A stretch of 64,000 bases of DNA from Thermoplasmatota archaeon. GTDB lineage: Archaea; Thermoplasmatota; Thermoplasmata; Thermoplasmatales; GCA-001856825. The notes beneath the pieces were generated by a model. The model had not been told where the DNA came from, did not search any database, and saw nothing but the letters and a program-made list of their open reading frames with translations. The translations under genes were made by a program, and so were the position numbers. Below are positions 26,192 to 34,913 of the stretch, one piece after another. The stretch is from contig JAMCQR010000065.1 of the NCBI GenBank assembly GCA_023379555.1, positions 66,479-130,478 on the forward strand. The letters run 5' to 3'. Every line of letters starts with the position of its first letter. Position 1 is the stretch's first letter.

Positions 26192-27052
26192 CTATTGTGC
26201 CACCCGATCTGAGATTGATGCGTTTAAAGCCTCTGCATTTTTTCTTGCCATCGCCATCAGTTCACCAATAGTATCTTTTGTCGGGTAAGCTACTCCCAAA
26301 GAGAGAGCTTTCGCGTTCTTGTATGCGTTTCCGATCATGATTGGGACTGTAGTGCTGTTGAGATAAGAGATGTGAAGTGCAAGTGAAATTGCTCTCGAGT
26401 GACCAGCGCTCAACTTATTAAGGTAATCCTGCACAGAAACGTTGAGTACATCGTTGTGGAATATGGTTCCATCTTCAAAAGAAGCCCTGAAATCAAGACC
26501 TATTTCCAGAGGCAGTATCTCCAGTTTAGATAGTGCTATTGCCTTGTCCCTCGATATTTTGTCTCCTTTCTTTACTACGACCGTTTCCTTTCTGATTACT
26601 ACTTTCCCCTGATCTATAGATGCAGGTATCCCTGCTTTTTGTAGTTCTCCAACTACTGGTCCAGGTTTGAGGTTTGTTGGTTTTGCCTCAAGTATTACAT
26701 CTTCCGGGGCAATCTCCCCTCCTTTGGCAGGTGCCCTTGTTCTGCTGTTCTGTATTTCCCTGAATAACTTGAACGAATTCTCCATTGAGAAAATTGCAGC
26801 GACTGGGCCTTCAGCGTGTTCTTCAAGTCCTCTGATATTCTGAATCCCTGACTCGTCAAAGGCCCTCATTAAGAGCGATTTCTTGATGACCTTTATCGTG
26901 GCCTTCCCTCTCAGCAACCTTCTGATCTGTTGAAACTGTTTCGCAGGAACTCTATCTATGCCAACCAGTGCTACTGATTTTGCACCTTTTATCTCTTTGA
27001 TAACCTCATTGATTGCCGCCGCTTTTGATTCTGAGAATCTGTTCTCTTTCAT
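26192..27052 (-). CDS. rpl10: Ribosomal protein L10 (P0 stalk base)
   Basis: At 286 residues this is the archaeal P0 length minus part of the C-terminal tail. The rRNA-binding domain (KSVALVGIDRVPAKQFQQIR, RGKATIKVIKKSLLMRA) is followed by the archaeal/eukaryotic insertion (LKPGPVVGELQKAGIPASID) and the helical spine that binds L12 dimers. Unlike many P0 proteins it ends at VAQ without the acidic GLGALF tail shared with L12. It begins 1 nt after the L1 stop. Confidence 0.95.
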   Translation of the reverse strand: MKENRFSESKAAAINEVIKEIKGAKSVALVGIDRVPAKQFQQIRRLLRGKATIKVIKKSLLMRAFDESGIQNIRGLEEHAEGPVAAIFSMENSFKLFREIQNSRTRAPAKGGEIAPEDVILEAKPTNLKPGPVVGELQKAGIPASIDQGKVVIRKETVVVKKGDKISRDKAIALSKLEILPLEIGLDFRASFEDGTIFHNDVLNVSVQDYLNKLSAGHSRAISLALHISYLNSTTVPIMIGNAYKNAKALSLGVAYPTKDTIGELMAMARKNAEALNASISDRVAQ

Positions 27053-27053
27053 C

Positions 27054-27698
27054 TTACTTCATCTCCATTTTTACGGCAGGTCCCATGGTCGTTTTCACAT
27101 AAATGGCCCTGATGTTTTCTTCTCCTTTCTCAAGCTTGGATGTAATTCTCTTAAGAACTTCGTTTCCATTCTGGGCAACCTTGTCCACTTCCATCTCCCT
27201 GGTCCCGATTGCTACGTGAATGACTGGTTTCTCCTTGCTTCTTGCCCTTACAGTCCTTCTCAGGTTATTGACGATGTTGACTGGATCGACATTGGCAGGA
27301 ACAGGTCTTGGTACCTTCCCTCTTGGACCCATTACTCCCCCAAGAATTTTTCCGACCCTAGCCATAAGTGCAGTTTCTGCGATGAAGAAATCAACATCAT
27401 TCACTATTTTTTTAGCTGACTTCTTGTCGTCTTTCAACTTATCTAGCTCATCAGCAGTTATAGTCCTATCGGCTATATCCTTCACTTTTGCAATCATTTC
27501 GTTCCCGCCGATCACTCCAATCTTCAATTTTCTACCTCTTCCGTTTGGAAGAATTATTTCCTCATTTATCCTGTTCTTGGGATTAGAGAGATCCACATCC
27601 TTCAAATTTATTGCAAGTTCGACTGACTCCTTGAATTTTCTCTCAGGAGCCTTTTCTATCGCTTCTTCTATGCTTTTCTTTAGCTTCTCAGCATCCAT
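27054..27698 (-). CDS. rpl1: Ribosomal protein L1
   Basis: A 214-residue L1: domain I (ELAINLKDVDLSNPKNRINE), the RNA-binding KILGGVMGPRGKVPRPVP loop and C-terminal KTTMGPAVKMEMK are all conserved. It binds the L1 stalk of 23S rRNA and in many archaea represses its own operon by binding the mRNA. It lies between L11 and L10 in the standard order. Confidence 0.96.
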   Translation of the reverse strand: MDAEKLKKSIEEAIEKAPERKFKESVELAINLKDVDLSNPKNRINEEIILPNGRGRKLKIGVIGGNEMIAKVKDIADRTITADELDKLKDDKKSAKKIVNDVDFFIAETALMARVGKILGGVMGPRGKVPRPVPANVDPVNIVNNLRRTVRARSKEKPVIHVAIGTREMEVDKVAQNGNEVLKRITSKLEKGEENIRAIYVKTTMGPAVKMEMK

Positions 27699-27743
27699 GA
27701 ATTATCACCTGTGTAGTACAGCGAGCTTCACAGCTCTCCTACA

Positions 27744-28211
27744 TCAGAGCTTGAGTGAACCATCTTTAATAAGTTTTTGTATTTCCTTTGGGTCTTTTTT
27801 ATTCACTGTCACTCCCATCGAGACGCATGTTCCAAGGACCTCTAGAACCGCTGTTTGGATGCTTGCGGCGTTCATATTCACAATTTTGGTTTCTGCGATC
27901 TTCTTTATCTGATCTAGTTCTAAATTTCCGCTGACCTTTGTCCTCACAGCACCGGTGGCTGTCTCTACTCCTAGCTCCTTCTTCAACAGTGCCGATACAG
28001 GTGGCATACCGACAGTTACGTTGAATTTTTTCGTCTCCGGGTCAACCGAAACTTTCACAGGAACCTGCATTCCCGAGAATGCTTTGGTTTTATCATTTAT
28101 TTCTTTCAGTACGAGGCCCAGGTTGATACCTAAAGGACCCAAAGCAGGACCAAGTGGTGGTCCGGCAGTTGCTTTACCTCCTTCTACCATTACAGATACT
28201 TCTTGTGGCAT
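27744..28211 (-). CDS. rpl11: Ribosomal protein L11
   Basis: The 155-residue product has the conserved proline-rich N-terminal domain (GGKATAGPPLGPALGPLGIN), the linker and the rRNA-binding C-terminal domain. It forms the GTPase-associated centre with L10/L12. Its start directly follows the Spt5 stop codon. Confidence 0.96.
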   Translation of the reverse strand: MPQEVSVMVEGGKATAGPPLGPALGPLGINLGLVLKEINDKTKAFSGMQVPVKVSVDPETKKFNVTVGMPPVSALLKKELGVETATGAVRTKVSGNLELDQIKKIAETKIVNMNAASIQTAVLEVLGTCVSMGVTVNKKDPKEIQKLIKDGSLKL

Positions 28212-29030
28212 TTATTTCACCTCTTTATCAAGGACCTTCACAGAGTCCGCCTTGACAGTTAACGGAATAGGTACGATGGCATTTTGCAATTCCAGCGTTA
28301 TTTCATCCTTGCCATTGTCTACGTGAGTAATCCTGGCCTTTTCACCTTTGAAAGGGCCCTCTATAACTTCCACATAGTTCCCTATCTCAAGAGATTCAAC
28401 GGCAGGTTTTGAAATAAGATAGTTTTCTAACTCAGAAATATCCACTTCTCCCGATATCATGTTTCTCGCTCCTCTGACGGTCTTAAGCAATGCTATTGTT
28501 CTATCTGGATACATTGTCTCAATAAATACATACCCCTTTAAATCAGGAGGAGCAAGAATCGAATAAATGTATTCTGCATTTTCCGTTCGTGCTTTAAGGC
28601 CAATGTCCCTGGCAATTTTAGTTTCCTGTCCAATGGTCGTTTTTATAACGATTATGGTCTGTTTTATTGTTACTGTAAATAAGTCAAAAAATTCTCCATT
28701 CTGCTTTATCGCAACCGATGATGAATCGCCCATTTCTCCGCCTTTCGGGGTCTCAAGAATGAATGGTATTATTGTTTTTTCTCCCTTTGAAAGTTTGTAA
28801 GGAACCTTTAGGACTTCTGGATTCTGAGGAGAAACACTAATGGGTTTTGCCTTTTTCTGATCCAGTCCCAGAAACCATTCTATTTCTTCCCTTGACTCTT
28901 TTATCTTCAGTGTGAACTCCAGTTCGCCCTGAATATCTCTGGATTCATCGTTTTCAAGGTTTATATTAAAGGATATTTTCTTGCTGGTACCAGCTTCTAT
29001 ATTCTGCTGTTCACAGCTCCATCTGACCAT
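28212..29030 (-). CDS. spt5: Transcription elongation factor Spt5/NusG with a long N-terminal extension
   Basis: Residues from about 122 onward form a normal archaeal Spt5: NGN domain (TIIVIKTTIGQETKIARDI, LKGYVFIET, ARNMISGEV) and KOW domain (VEVIEGPFKGEKARITHVD). That portion alone would be the usual length of about 150 residues. Residues 1-120 are an extra beta-rich domain (for example NIEAGTSKKISFNINLENDE and VPYKLSKGEKTIIPFILE) resembling an Ig-like or NEW3-type fold; it is continuous with no frame break, and the start follows secE closely. Spt5 with Spt4 clamps RNA polymerase and links it to ribosomes. The extension could add a protein contact; its role is unknown. Confidence 0.9.
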   Translation of the reverse strand: MVRWSCEQQNIEAGTSKKISFNINLENDESRDIQGELEFTLKIKESREEIEWFLGLDQKKAKPISVSPQNPEVLKVPYKLSKGEKTIIPFILETPKGGEMGDSSSVAIKQNGEFFDLFTVTIKQTIIVIKTTIGQETKIARDIGLKARTENAEYIYSILAPPDLKGYVFIETMYPDRTIALLKTVRGARNMISGEVDISELENYLISKPAVESLEIGNYVEVIEGPFKGEKARITHVDNGKDEITLELQNAIVPIPLTVKADSVKVLDKEVK

Positions 29031-29252
29031 TTATGGCACCTGAAAAAACACATTCATGACTAGATAAATTATGAAACCCACTCCGCCTATGATTATAATG
29101 CCAACTCCAGTGATGATAGCAGACTTGCTATACTCATCTCTCGTGGGCTTTCTGGCCATTTTCAGTATTCTTGAGTATTTTCCCTTCCCTATCCTGGATA
29201 CCCTATCAGTAATTGAATGCTCTACTTCAAGGAACTTGTCGTCAACGGTCAT
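29031..29252 (-). CDS. secE: Protein translocase subunit SecE (Sec61 gamma)
   Basis: The 73 residues consist of an amphipathic helix (KYSRILKMARKPTRDEYSKS, with the typical R-K-P-T-x-x-E-Y motif) and a single membrane helix (about 46-68). It braces SecY in the membrane channel. Its stop adjoins the spt5 start, and ftsZ ends 12 nt upstream. Confidence 0.95.
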   Translation of the reverse strand: MTVDDKFLEVEHSITDRVSRIGKGKYSRILKMARKPTRDEYSKSAIITGVGIIIIGGVGFIIYLVMNVFFQVP

Positions 29253-29264
29253 TTCATCCTACCT

Positions 29265-30257
29265 CTAAATATACTTGTTCTTGGCTCCTACCAGTATGGT
29301 TAATACCTTTATATCATTTTTCATTGATTCGTCTATCCTTGCGCCCCAAATAATTCTTGCATTGGGATTTATTTTCTTTCTCACTTCTTCAAGTACCAGA
29401 TGAGCTTCTTCCACAGACATGTTGGAGCTGCCAGTAACCGATACTATCGCGGAGGTGGCAGTCGAAGTATCCATGTCCAAGAGTGGTGAATTCATTGCTT
29501 TTTTTGCTGAATCTACGGCCCGGTCTTGCGCGCCGGATTGGCCCATACCCACCATCGCAGTCCCCCCGTCCTTCATTACGGTCTTCAGGTCATTGAAGTC
29601 AAGATTCACCAGCCCGGGTTTTGTTATGAGTTCAGTCAATCCCTTGATTGCCCTCATAAGCACTTCGTCCGCAAATCTGAATGCTTCATTCAGAGGGAGT
29701 CTTGGGACTAGCTGGAGTAGTTTATCATTAGGAACGACTATTATTGTGTCAGATTTCTCCTTCAACTTTGCAAGTCCCCAAGAGGCATTCTCCATCCTCA
29801 TTTTCCCCTCTCCAGAAAAAGGAAGTGTTACTACTGAAATGACGAGAGCACTTGCACCCTTTGCTATTTCCGCAACAACTGGAGCAGATCCTGTACCTGT
29901 CCCGCCCCCCATTCCCGCTGTCACAAAAACAATGTCTGACCCCTCCACCGTGTTTCTGATTTCGTCTTCAACCTCTCTTGCCGCCATCTCACCTATCTGC
30001 GGGATAGCACCTGCACCGAGGCCCCTCGTAGCTCTCCTTCCAAGCAGAATTTTCTTTGTTGCCTGAGTAAGCAATAGATGCTGGGCGTCCGTATTTGCGG
30101 CCACAATTTCAGCCCCTTGTATTCCCTCTTCCATAATTCTCGTGATGGTATTAGACCCAGAACCGCCGCAACCGAAAATCTTGATATTGGTTTTTAAACC
30201 TTTGAGTACTTCAATTAACTCTGCATCCGTATCTTCAAAAGTCTCATTGTCTTGCAT
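29265..30257 (-). CDS. ftsZ: Cell division protein FtsZ
   Basis: A complete 330-residue FtsZ: GCGGSGSNTI (T1), ANTDAQHL (T3), tubulin signature AGMGGGTGTGSAP (T4), NDKLL and NLDFNDLKTVM (T7 synergy loop with its catalytic aspartates). The C-terminal domain is complete but there is no long tail. It polymerises with GTP to form the division ring. It heads the secE-spt5-L11-L1-L10-L12 gene string, the location typical of archaeal FtsZ1. A TATA-like ATGTATTTATATTC lies about 30 nt upstream (30286-30299, minus). Confidence 0.95.
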   Translation of the reverse strand: MQDNETFEDTDAELIEVLKGLKTNIKIFGCGGSGSNTITRIMEEGIQGAEIVAANTDAQHLLLTQATKKILLGRRATRGLGAGAIPQIGEMAAREVEDEIRNTVEGSDIVFVTAGMGGGTGTGSAPVVAEIAKGASALVISVVTLPFSGEGKMRMENASWGLAKLKEKSDTIIVVPNDKLLQLVPRLPLNEAFRFADEVLMRAIKGLTELITKPGLVNLDFNDLKTVMKDGGTAMVGMGQSGAQDRAVDSAKKAMNSPLLDMDTSTATSAIVSVTGSSNMSVEEAHLVLEEVRKKINPNARIIWGARIDESMKNDIKVLTILVGAKNKYI

Positions 30258-30304
30258 ATTTATGCCAAGTTTGATAAAATAAATGAATATAAATACATTG
30301 TCAG

Positions 30305-31108
30305 TTATTGTTTTTCAGAATACCCTACTGCCATTTGTCTATTTGCAAAGGAGAACTTCTTTCCTTCATTGAATCCAACTATTCCTAGCGGAAATTCTGA
30401 AATTTCGAACGTTTCATTCCAGTATTTTTCCATATTTCCCCGATTATTGAACATGCTGAAAGACAGAGATTTACGCAGGATCTCCTCTCCAGTACCAGTG
30501 GCAGCAATGCCAAAATTGTCGCCAACATATATGCCCGCACCTGGGATAGGCGTATCTCCAACCCTTCCTCTCAACATTGGGACTGATCCACCGGTTGAAA
30601 GGGCTGCTGCAACCCTTCCATCATAATCGGCCACCGCCCCGACAGTATCAATTATTTGAATTCCTGGGATTTTGAATTTTGGATTTGTCAAGGCCTCCTT
30701 TCTTGCTTCCACCAGTCTTTTCATGGATTTTTCCGTGGTGGGATCGTAGAACGGGTGTCCCATTGCACGTGCAAATTTTGTGGCTCCGTCACCAGCCAGA
30801 ATTACGTGTGGACTTTTTTCCATCACTTCTCTTGCTACCTGAACTGGGTTTTTCACAAACTCTATATTTATCACGGACCCAAAATTCTCTTTCAACATTA
30901 CGGAGGCATCCATTTGTATCGTCCCGTCAAGCCTCATCACAGATCCCGTTCCAGCGTTGAAATTCAAGTCATCCTCCATATACTTTACTGCGGCAACTAC
31001 AGCGTCAAGTGGATCTGCATAATTTAAAGATAGGGATGCATATTTGTCAAGAATGGTGCTTAAATCGAGATTGCTTCCAACTCCTCCGTGAAGGATAATT
31101 TTTCTCAT
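30305..31108 (-). CDS. Isoaspartyl peptidase / plant-type L-asparaginase
   Basis: An Ntn hydrolase of 267 residues. HGGVGS at the start, NAGTGSVMRLDG (51-62), the autocleavage site before Thr155 in DTVGAV, and STGG and GTGEE motifs are those of the plant-type asparaginase family, which removes beta-aspartyl residues from damaged peptides and hydrolyses asparagine. The chain between the N-terminal part and Thr155 is somewhat short. It diverges from pyrB with a 53-bp spacer. Confidence 0.88.
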   Translation of the reverse strand: MRKIILHGGVGSNLDLSTILDKYASLSLNYADPLDAVVAAVKYMEDDLNFNAGTGSVMRLDGTIQMDASVMLKENFGSVINIEFVKNPVQVAREVMEKSPHVILAGDGATKFARAMGHPFYDPTTEKSMKRLVEARKEALTNPKFKIPGIQIIDTVGAVADYDGRVAAALSTGGSVPMLRGRVGDTPIPGAGIYVGDNFGIAATGTGEEILRKSLSFSMFNNRGNMEKYWNETFEISEFPLGIVGFNEGKKFSFANRQMAVGYSEKQ

Positions 31109-31161
31109 GGGAGGTAATGCATCGTGGATAAATATTTATTACGCGCGTCATTTAATAAAAG

Positions 31162-32082
31162 ATGTGGTTAAATAGAGACCTAGTATCGATTGGAGACTTG
31201 TCAAAAGAAGAGATATTGGAAGTTCTTGCTAAAGCTAATTCACTATTGGAGTATGGGAAATCTGGCCATCCAGATTTGCCCCTCAAGGGAAAGATAATCG
31301 CCACCCTTTTCTATGAACCAAGCACAAGGACAAGATTAAGCTTTGAATCTGCTGCCAAAAGGATGGGTGCCGAAGTACTGGGATTTGGGTCTCTTGAGAG
31401 CACGTCGGTTGCAAAGGGCGAGACCCTGTTGGATACTGTGAGGATTATTGACGGGTACTCTGACGCCATAGTCCTAAGACATCCCTCAGAAGGGGCCGCC
31501 AGACTCGCTTCAGAGTATTCAGAAGTACCGGTCATCAATGCGGGAGATGGTGCTGGACAACATCCAACTCAGACGTTGCTGGATATATTCACAATATGGA
31601 AAGAAGTCGGGAAAGTTGACGATACGACCATAGGATTTGTCGGGGATCTGAAATATGGAAGAACGGTTCACTCACTCTCCAAGGCACTTTCCCTTTTCAA
31701 TGTGAACCTTCATTTTATATCCCCTGAACAGTTAAAACTGCCGAAACATATAAGGAAGGAAATAGAGAAAAAGGTCACGGTCAAGGAACACAAAGACCTG
31801 GAGGAAGTCATCCCTAAATTGGACGTGCTTTACGTCACGAGGATTCAGAAGGAAAGATTCCCGGATCCTGAGGAATACAAGAAGGTTGCAGGAACTTATG
31901 TTCTGAGAGCTTCCACAGTTTCAAGGGGGAAAAGGAGCATGGTCATCATGCACCCATTGCCAAGAGTTGACGAGATTCCATTTGAAATTGATAATCTGCC
32001 ACAGGCGAGATATTTCAGGCAGGCTGCTTATGGGGTACCTGTAAGAATGGCACTTTTGGATCTCATACTGAGAGGTGAGTAG
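31162..32082 (+). CDS. pyrB: Aspartate carbamoyltransferase, catalytic subunit
   Basis: The 306-residue protein has the carbamoyl-phosphate loop FYEPSTRTRLSFE, KGETLLDT (80s loop), GDGAGQHPTQTLLD and HPLPRVDEI, all diagnostic for ATCase rather than OTCase. It forms carbamoyl-aspartate in pyrimidine synthesis. The regulatory subunit follows immediately. Confidence 0.97.
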   Translation: MWLNRDLVSIGDLSKEEILEVLAKANSLLEYGKSGHPDLPLKGKIIATLFYEPSTRTRLSFESAAKRMGAEVLGFGSLESTSVAKGETLLDTVRIIDGYSDAIVLRHPSEGAARLASEYSEVPVINAGDGAGQHPTQTLLDIFTIWKEVGKVDDTTIGFVGDLKYGRTVHSLSKALSLFNVNLHFISPEQLKLPKHIRKEIEKKVTVKEHKDLEEVIPKLDVLYVTRIQKERFPDPEEYKKVAGTYVLRASTVSRGKRSMVIMHPLPRVDEIPFEIDNLPQARYFRQAAYGVPVRMALLDLILRGE

Positions 32083-32553
32083 ATGTCAGAAGAACAGACT
32101 TTGAAGATTGAGAAAATTCAAAAAGGGACAGTCATAGATCATATCCCGGTGGGAAGGGCACTGCAAGTTTTAAAGATACTGAACATATACAGCGATATCG
32201 GGCTCACAGTGAGCATTGCAATACACGTAAAGAGCAAGAAACTTGGATTGAAAGACGTGATCAAGATAGAAGAGAGAATCCTTGATTCGTCGGAACTGAA
32301 CAAAATTGCATTGGTTGCCGAGGGAGCGACTATATCGATTGTGGACAATTTTGAAGTCATAAAGAAATTCTCAGTGAAGGCGCCGGAAGTGGTAATTGGG
32401 ATTCTCAGATGCAGTAATCCCAGATGCATTACGAACACGGGTGAAAATGTGAAGAGCTCGTTCATTATTACCTCAAAAGACCCGATAATATTGAAATGCC
32501 ATTATTGCGAGAGAGAGATGGAAACGGACGAAATTATTGAAAATATAGTCTAA
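32083..32553 (+). CDS. pyrI: Aspartate carbamoyltransferase, regulatory subunit
   Basis: A 156-residue PyrI: an N-terminal allosteric nucleotide domain (KGTVIDHIPVGRALQVLKIL) and a C-terminal zinc domain with the four cysteines in CSNPRC and CHYC. It binds catalytic trimers and transmits ATP/CTP control. The ATG directly follows the pyrB stop, so the two are co-translated. Confidence 0.97.
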   Translation: MSEEQTLKIEKIQKGTVIDHIPVGRALQVLKILNIYSDIGLTVSIAIHVKSKKLGLKDVIKIEERILDSSELNKIALVAEGATISIVDNFEVIKKFSVKAPEVVIGILRCSNPRCITNTGENVKSSFIITSKDPIILKCHYCEREMETDEIIENIV

Positions 32554-32555
32554 TT

Positions 32556-33215
32556 TTATTTTCTTAATATGGATACCTTCAAAATATTTCCGTCTTCCAG
32601 TTTATATTTTTCTCTTAGATTGTCTGGAGATATTATTTCTAGTACCCCGTTATAGTGAGTTCGTTCAGGGAATACTATTCCAGCAGCTTCCCCTCTTACG
32701 GTTGCCTTCATTACCTTGACCGCGCCGAATTTCCTTCCAGCCTCCTCAAATTCGCCAATTCTGTATCCTTCCATCACATTGAGAACCTCTGACAGGAAAG
32801 AGAAGCTTTCAGAAATCCTTAAATTCAGTGTTCCTGGAAAAGGTTTGAAACCAAGCGAATTCCTTACTCCTTCAACGTATTTGTCCCTTGACATATAATA
32901 AGACCCCTCTCCCATGCCGGAGAATAAGGTTCCCTCAACCTCTATCTCGTTTTCCTGGTTCATTATGTATTTGATCTCAAAGAACAGTCTCCTGAACTCT
33001 TCGTATGATTTTTCGGTCAGCACTATTTCTTCGCCATCTTTAACGCGTTTTCTAATTATGAATCCCTGATTTTCCAGCAAAATGAGATATCTGGAAATTG
33101 ACTGTTGCGATACTCCCATCTCTTCCGCAATCTTTTTTGTACTGCCCTTAAGAATTCTGGAGTCGCTCTTTATCGCAATTCTTCTGAGGAAATCTAAGAG
33201 GGTTGAATTTATCAT
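32556..33215 (-). CDS. ribK: CTP-dependent riboflavin kinase with N-terminal helix-turn-helix
   Basis: Residues 1-80 are a winged helix-turn-helix (KKIAEEMGVSQQSISRYLIL); residues 90-219 are the archaeal RibK barrel (GMGEGSYYMSR, LGFKPFPGTLNLRI, FPERTHYNGVLEII), which makes FMN with CTP as donor. Fusion of a DNA-binding domain to RibK is known in several archaea and suggests flavin-responsive control. The frame extends to GTG 33245, but ATG 33215 overlaps the upstream PIN gene by 4 nt (ATGA), which marks it as the real start. Confidence 0.92.
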   Translation of the reverse strand: MINSTLLDFLRRIAIKSDSRILKGSTKKIAEEMGVSQQSISRYLILLENQGFIIRKRVKDGEEIVLTEKSYEEFRRLFFEIKYIMNQENEIEVEGTLFSGMGEGSYYMSRDKYVEGVRNSLGFKPFPGTLNLRISESFSFLSEVLNVMEGYRIGEFEEAGRKFGAVKVMKATVRGEAAGIVFPERTHYNGVLEIISPDNLREKYKLEDGNILKVSILRK

Positions 33216-33541
33216 TTCTTGACACCATTCCTTCCTATTGTCCACGTTATAATCCCTGCTCGTGAGAGTTTCAACCTTAGGTCGAGATCGTTAGTTATCA
33301 CTTTGGAATTTGTCTTGATTGCGGCCTCTTCCACACCCTGATCCCCGCTTGATCTTACTTGAATTTTTTTCATTCTTGAAGATACGCGTAGTGCAATCCT
33401 TGCATCATTGTTTGAATTAGCAAGAGACTCCAGTTCCGATACTACGGAGGTAGGAACCACTATTTCCTCTTCGACAAAATTCTCAAACCTTATCTTATTT
33501 TGTATTGCGTAAATTATTGCATTTGTGTCTATTACGATCAA
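33212..33541 (-). CDS. PIN-domain nuclease (Fcf1/Nob1-like)
   Basis: In 109 residues the PIN-fold acidic residues are visible: VIDTNAI (Asp4/5 region), a glutamate in SVVSELESL, and late TNDLDLRLK. The absence of a partner antitoxin and the setting between aIF2-beta and ribK favour an rRNA- or RNA-processing role (archaeal Fcf1/UPF0129-like) over a toxin. It starts 2 nt after the aIF2-beta stop and overlaps ribK by 4 nt. Confidence 0.82.
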   Translation of the reverse strand: MIVIDTNAIIYAIQNKIRFENFVEEEIVVPTSVVSELESLANSNNDARIALRVSSRMKKIQVRSSGDQGVEEAAIKTNSKVITNDLDLRLKLSRAGIITWTIGRNGVKK

Positions 33542-33543
33542 AA

Positions 33544-34155
33544 CTACTTCACCAGGACACCAAGTGCGTAATTCTTCTTCATCCTGTCAATCCTGACTTT
33601 GACTTTTTCTCCCTTCTTTGCTCCTGGAATCATTATGGTTATGTCTCCCTTTATTGCGATTCCATCTCCGTCCCTGTTAAGATCCGTGACCACAAATTCG
33701 TAAATCTTTCCTTCCTCAACCTTTTCCTCAACAAATTTTATTTCTCTTCTTGCATAAAGTGGTCTCTCTGCGCCACATGCCTTACACTTCACTATCTCAT
33801 TTCTGTTCTGGCGTACCAGTTCGGTATCATAATTTCCACATTCATAACACTGCACGTACGTCCTTAGATACTCCTGAATGGCCTTGTGGATGTTTGCCTC
33901 AAGAGACTTCCCCTTCAGAATCAATCTTCCATCTGTGACTTCTCCAGAAAGTCCAAACTGCTTCAGAAGATATTTAAAAATATGTTCCTGGTCCCTGTTA
34001 ATAGTATCCACTATCTCCCGGAAGTTCTTAATGATCGTAAGTTTACCCTCATATATCACTTCAGGATTTGGAACCTGGAACCTCTTCCTCTCTTCTCTGC
34101 TTTTCACTGATGATTTCGCCTTCTTTAACAGTTCTGAATAATCGTAATTTTCCAT
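33544..34155 (-). CDS. Translation initiation factor aIF2 beta subunit with C-terminal TRAM domain
   Basis: From ATG 34155 the 203-residue factor has the N-terminal helix that binds aIF2-gamma, the central alpha/beta domain (TIIKNFREIVDTINRDQEHI, LSGEVTDGRLILKG), a zinc ribbon with CYEC and CKAC, and a C-terminal TRAM domain (YEFVVTDLNRDGDGIAIKGD, VRIDRMKKNYALGVLV). The TRAM fusion is known in Thermoplasma-type aIF2-beta. An additional 30 codons upstream are open but do not fit the family. It acts in delivering initiator tRNA. Confidence 0.93.
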   Translation of the reverse strand: MENYDYSELLKKAKSSVKSREERKRFQVPNPEVIYEGKLTIIKNFREIVDTINRDQEHIFKYLLKQFGLSGEVTDGRLILKGKSLEANIHKAIQEYLRTYVQCYECGNYDTELVRQNRNEIVKCKACGAERPLYARREIKFVEEKVEEGKIYEFVVTDLNRDGDGIAIKGDITIMIPGAKKGEKVKVRIDRMKKNYALGVLVK

Positions 34156-34434
34156 GCCTTTCGATATCAAACGGTTCCTTAAATATATTGAGTGGGTTCC
34201 ATTTGTCAAACAAAAGACAACAATTCCAGTTATCCCGTGGTACATATGACGTACATTGTTATACTTTTAGACACTTTGTGTTCGACATATTGCACCAATG
34301 CGTCAAACGCAACTTTGAATTATTAATTAACTCGTGTTCCAAATATTCGACACACGTAGCGTAGTTTGTAATTTATTTCTACAATATTTTATTTTTGGGA
34401 ACTAATTTTTTAAAAAATTACTTGGATAAAAAGA

Positions 34435-34444
34435 TTTAAATACT
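34435..34444 (+). promoter_or_regulatory. TATA box upstream of the RHH-FtsZ-like pair
   Basis: TTTAAATACT, preceded by an A-rich BRE-like GGATAAAAAG, lies about 42 nt before ATG 34482. That leaves a short leader with GAGG at 34467-34470 as ribosome-binding site. Confidence 0.5.
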
Positions 34445-34481
34445 GTTATCTTCATATGTAGTTCCAGAGGAATGGTTATTG

Positions 34482-34913
34482 ATGAAAGAAAGTGGTACAA
34501 GAAGAATCGCACTTCGTCTAACCCGGCAGGAGGACGATGAAGTGAATGACTTCTTGAGCTCCACCCTTAGATTCAAAACCAAGTCGGAACTGATTAGAGC
34601 TGCAATTTACGCATACATCAGAAAACCAGAGGAAATACAGACCGCAGCAGAAAATCAACAATACAAACTGTCAAAAGCTTCCCTAAAGCTTCTTGACCAA
34701 ATGGTTCTCAAGGGAATTGCAATTGACAGAGACGATGCAATAGAGAAGATAATACAGATATCAAATTACGAAAGAGTAATTCCTCAATGGATAAGCAAGG
34801 AAGAAAGAGCCTATATGGACAATTTTAACACTCTGAATCTGAATGACATCCCCACTCCTCCAGACGATAAACGCAAGAATAGAGGTGAAAGCAATGACAG
34901 AGAGTTTAGATGA
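34482..34913 (+). CDS. Ribbon-helix-helix DNA-binding protein
   Basis: Residues 1-45 form an RHH (CopG/MetJ-like) motif: a basic strand RRIALRLT, then helices QEDDEVNDFLSS and SKSELIRAAIYAYIR-like segments. The remaining 100 residues are helical and end in a charged tail rich in D/K/R. Such proteins dimerise and bind inverted repeats near promoters. GAGG 10 nt before ATG 34482 supports this start over TTG 34479. Its 3' end overlaps the FtsZ-like gene by 20 nt, so the two are co-expressed and the protein may regulate that gene. Confidence 0.75.
   Translation: MKESGTRRIALRLTRQEDDEVNDFLSSTLRFKTKSELIRAAIYAYIRKPEEIQTAAENQQYKLSKASLKLLDQMVLKGIAIDRDDAIEKIIQISNYERVIPQWISKEERAYMDNFNTLNLNDIPTPPDDKRKNRGESNDREFR

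Noticed and set aside
33212..33541. PIN protein as a VapC toxin
   Set aside because: No small antitoxin gene precedes it; it is embedded between aIF2-beta and ribK with 2- and 4-nt junctions, as for RNA-processing PIN proteins.
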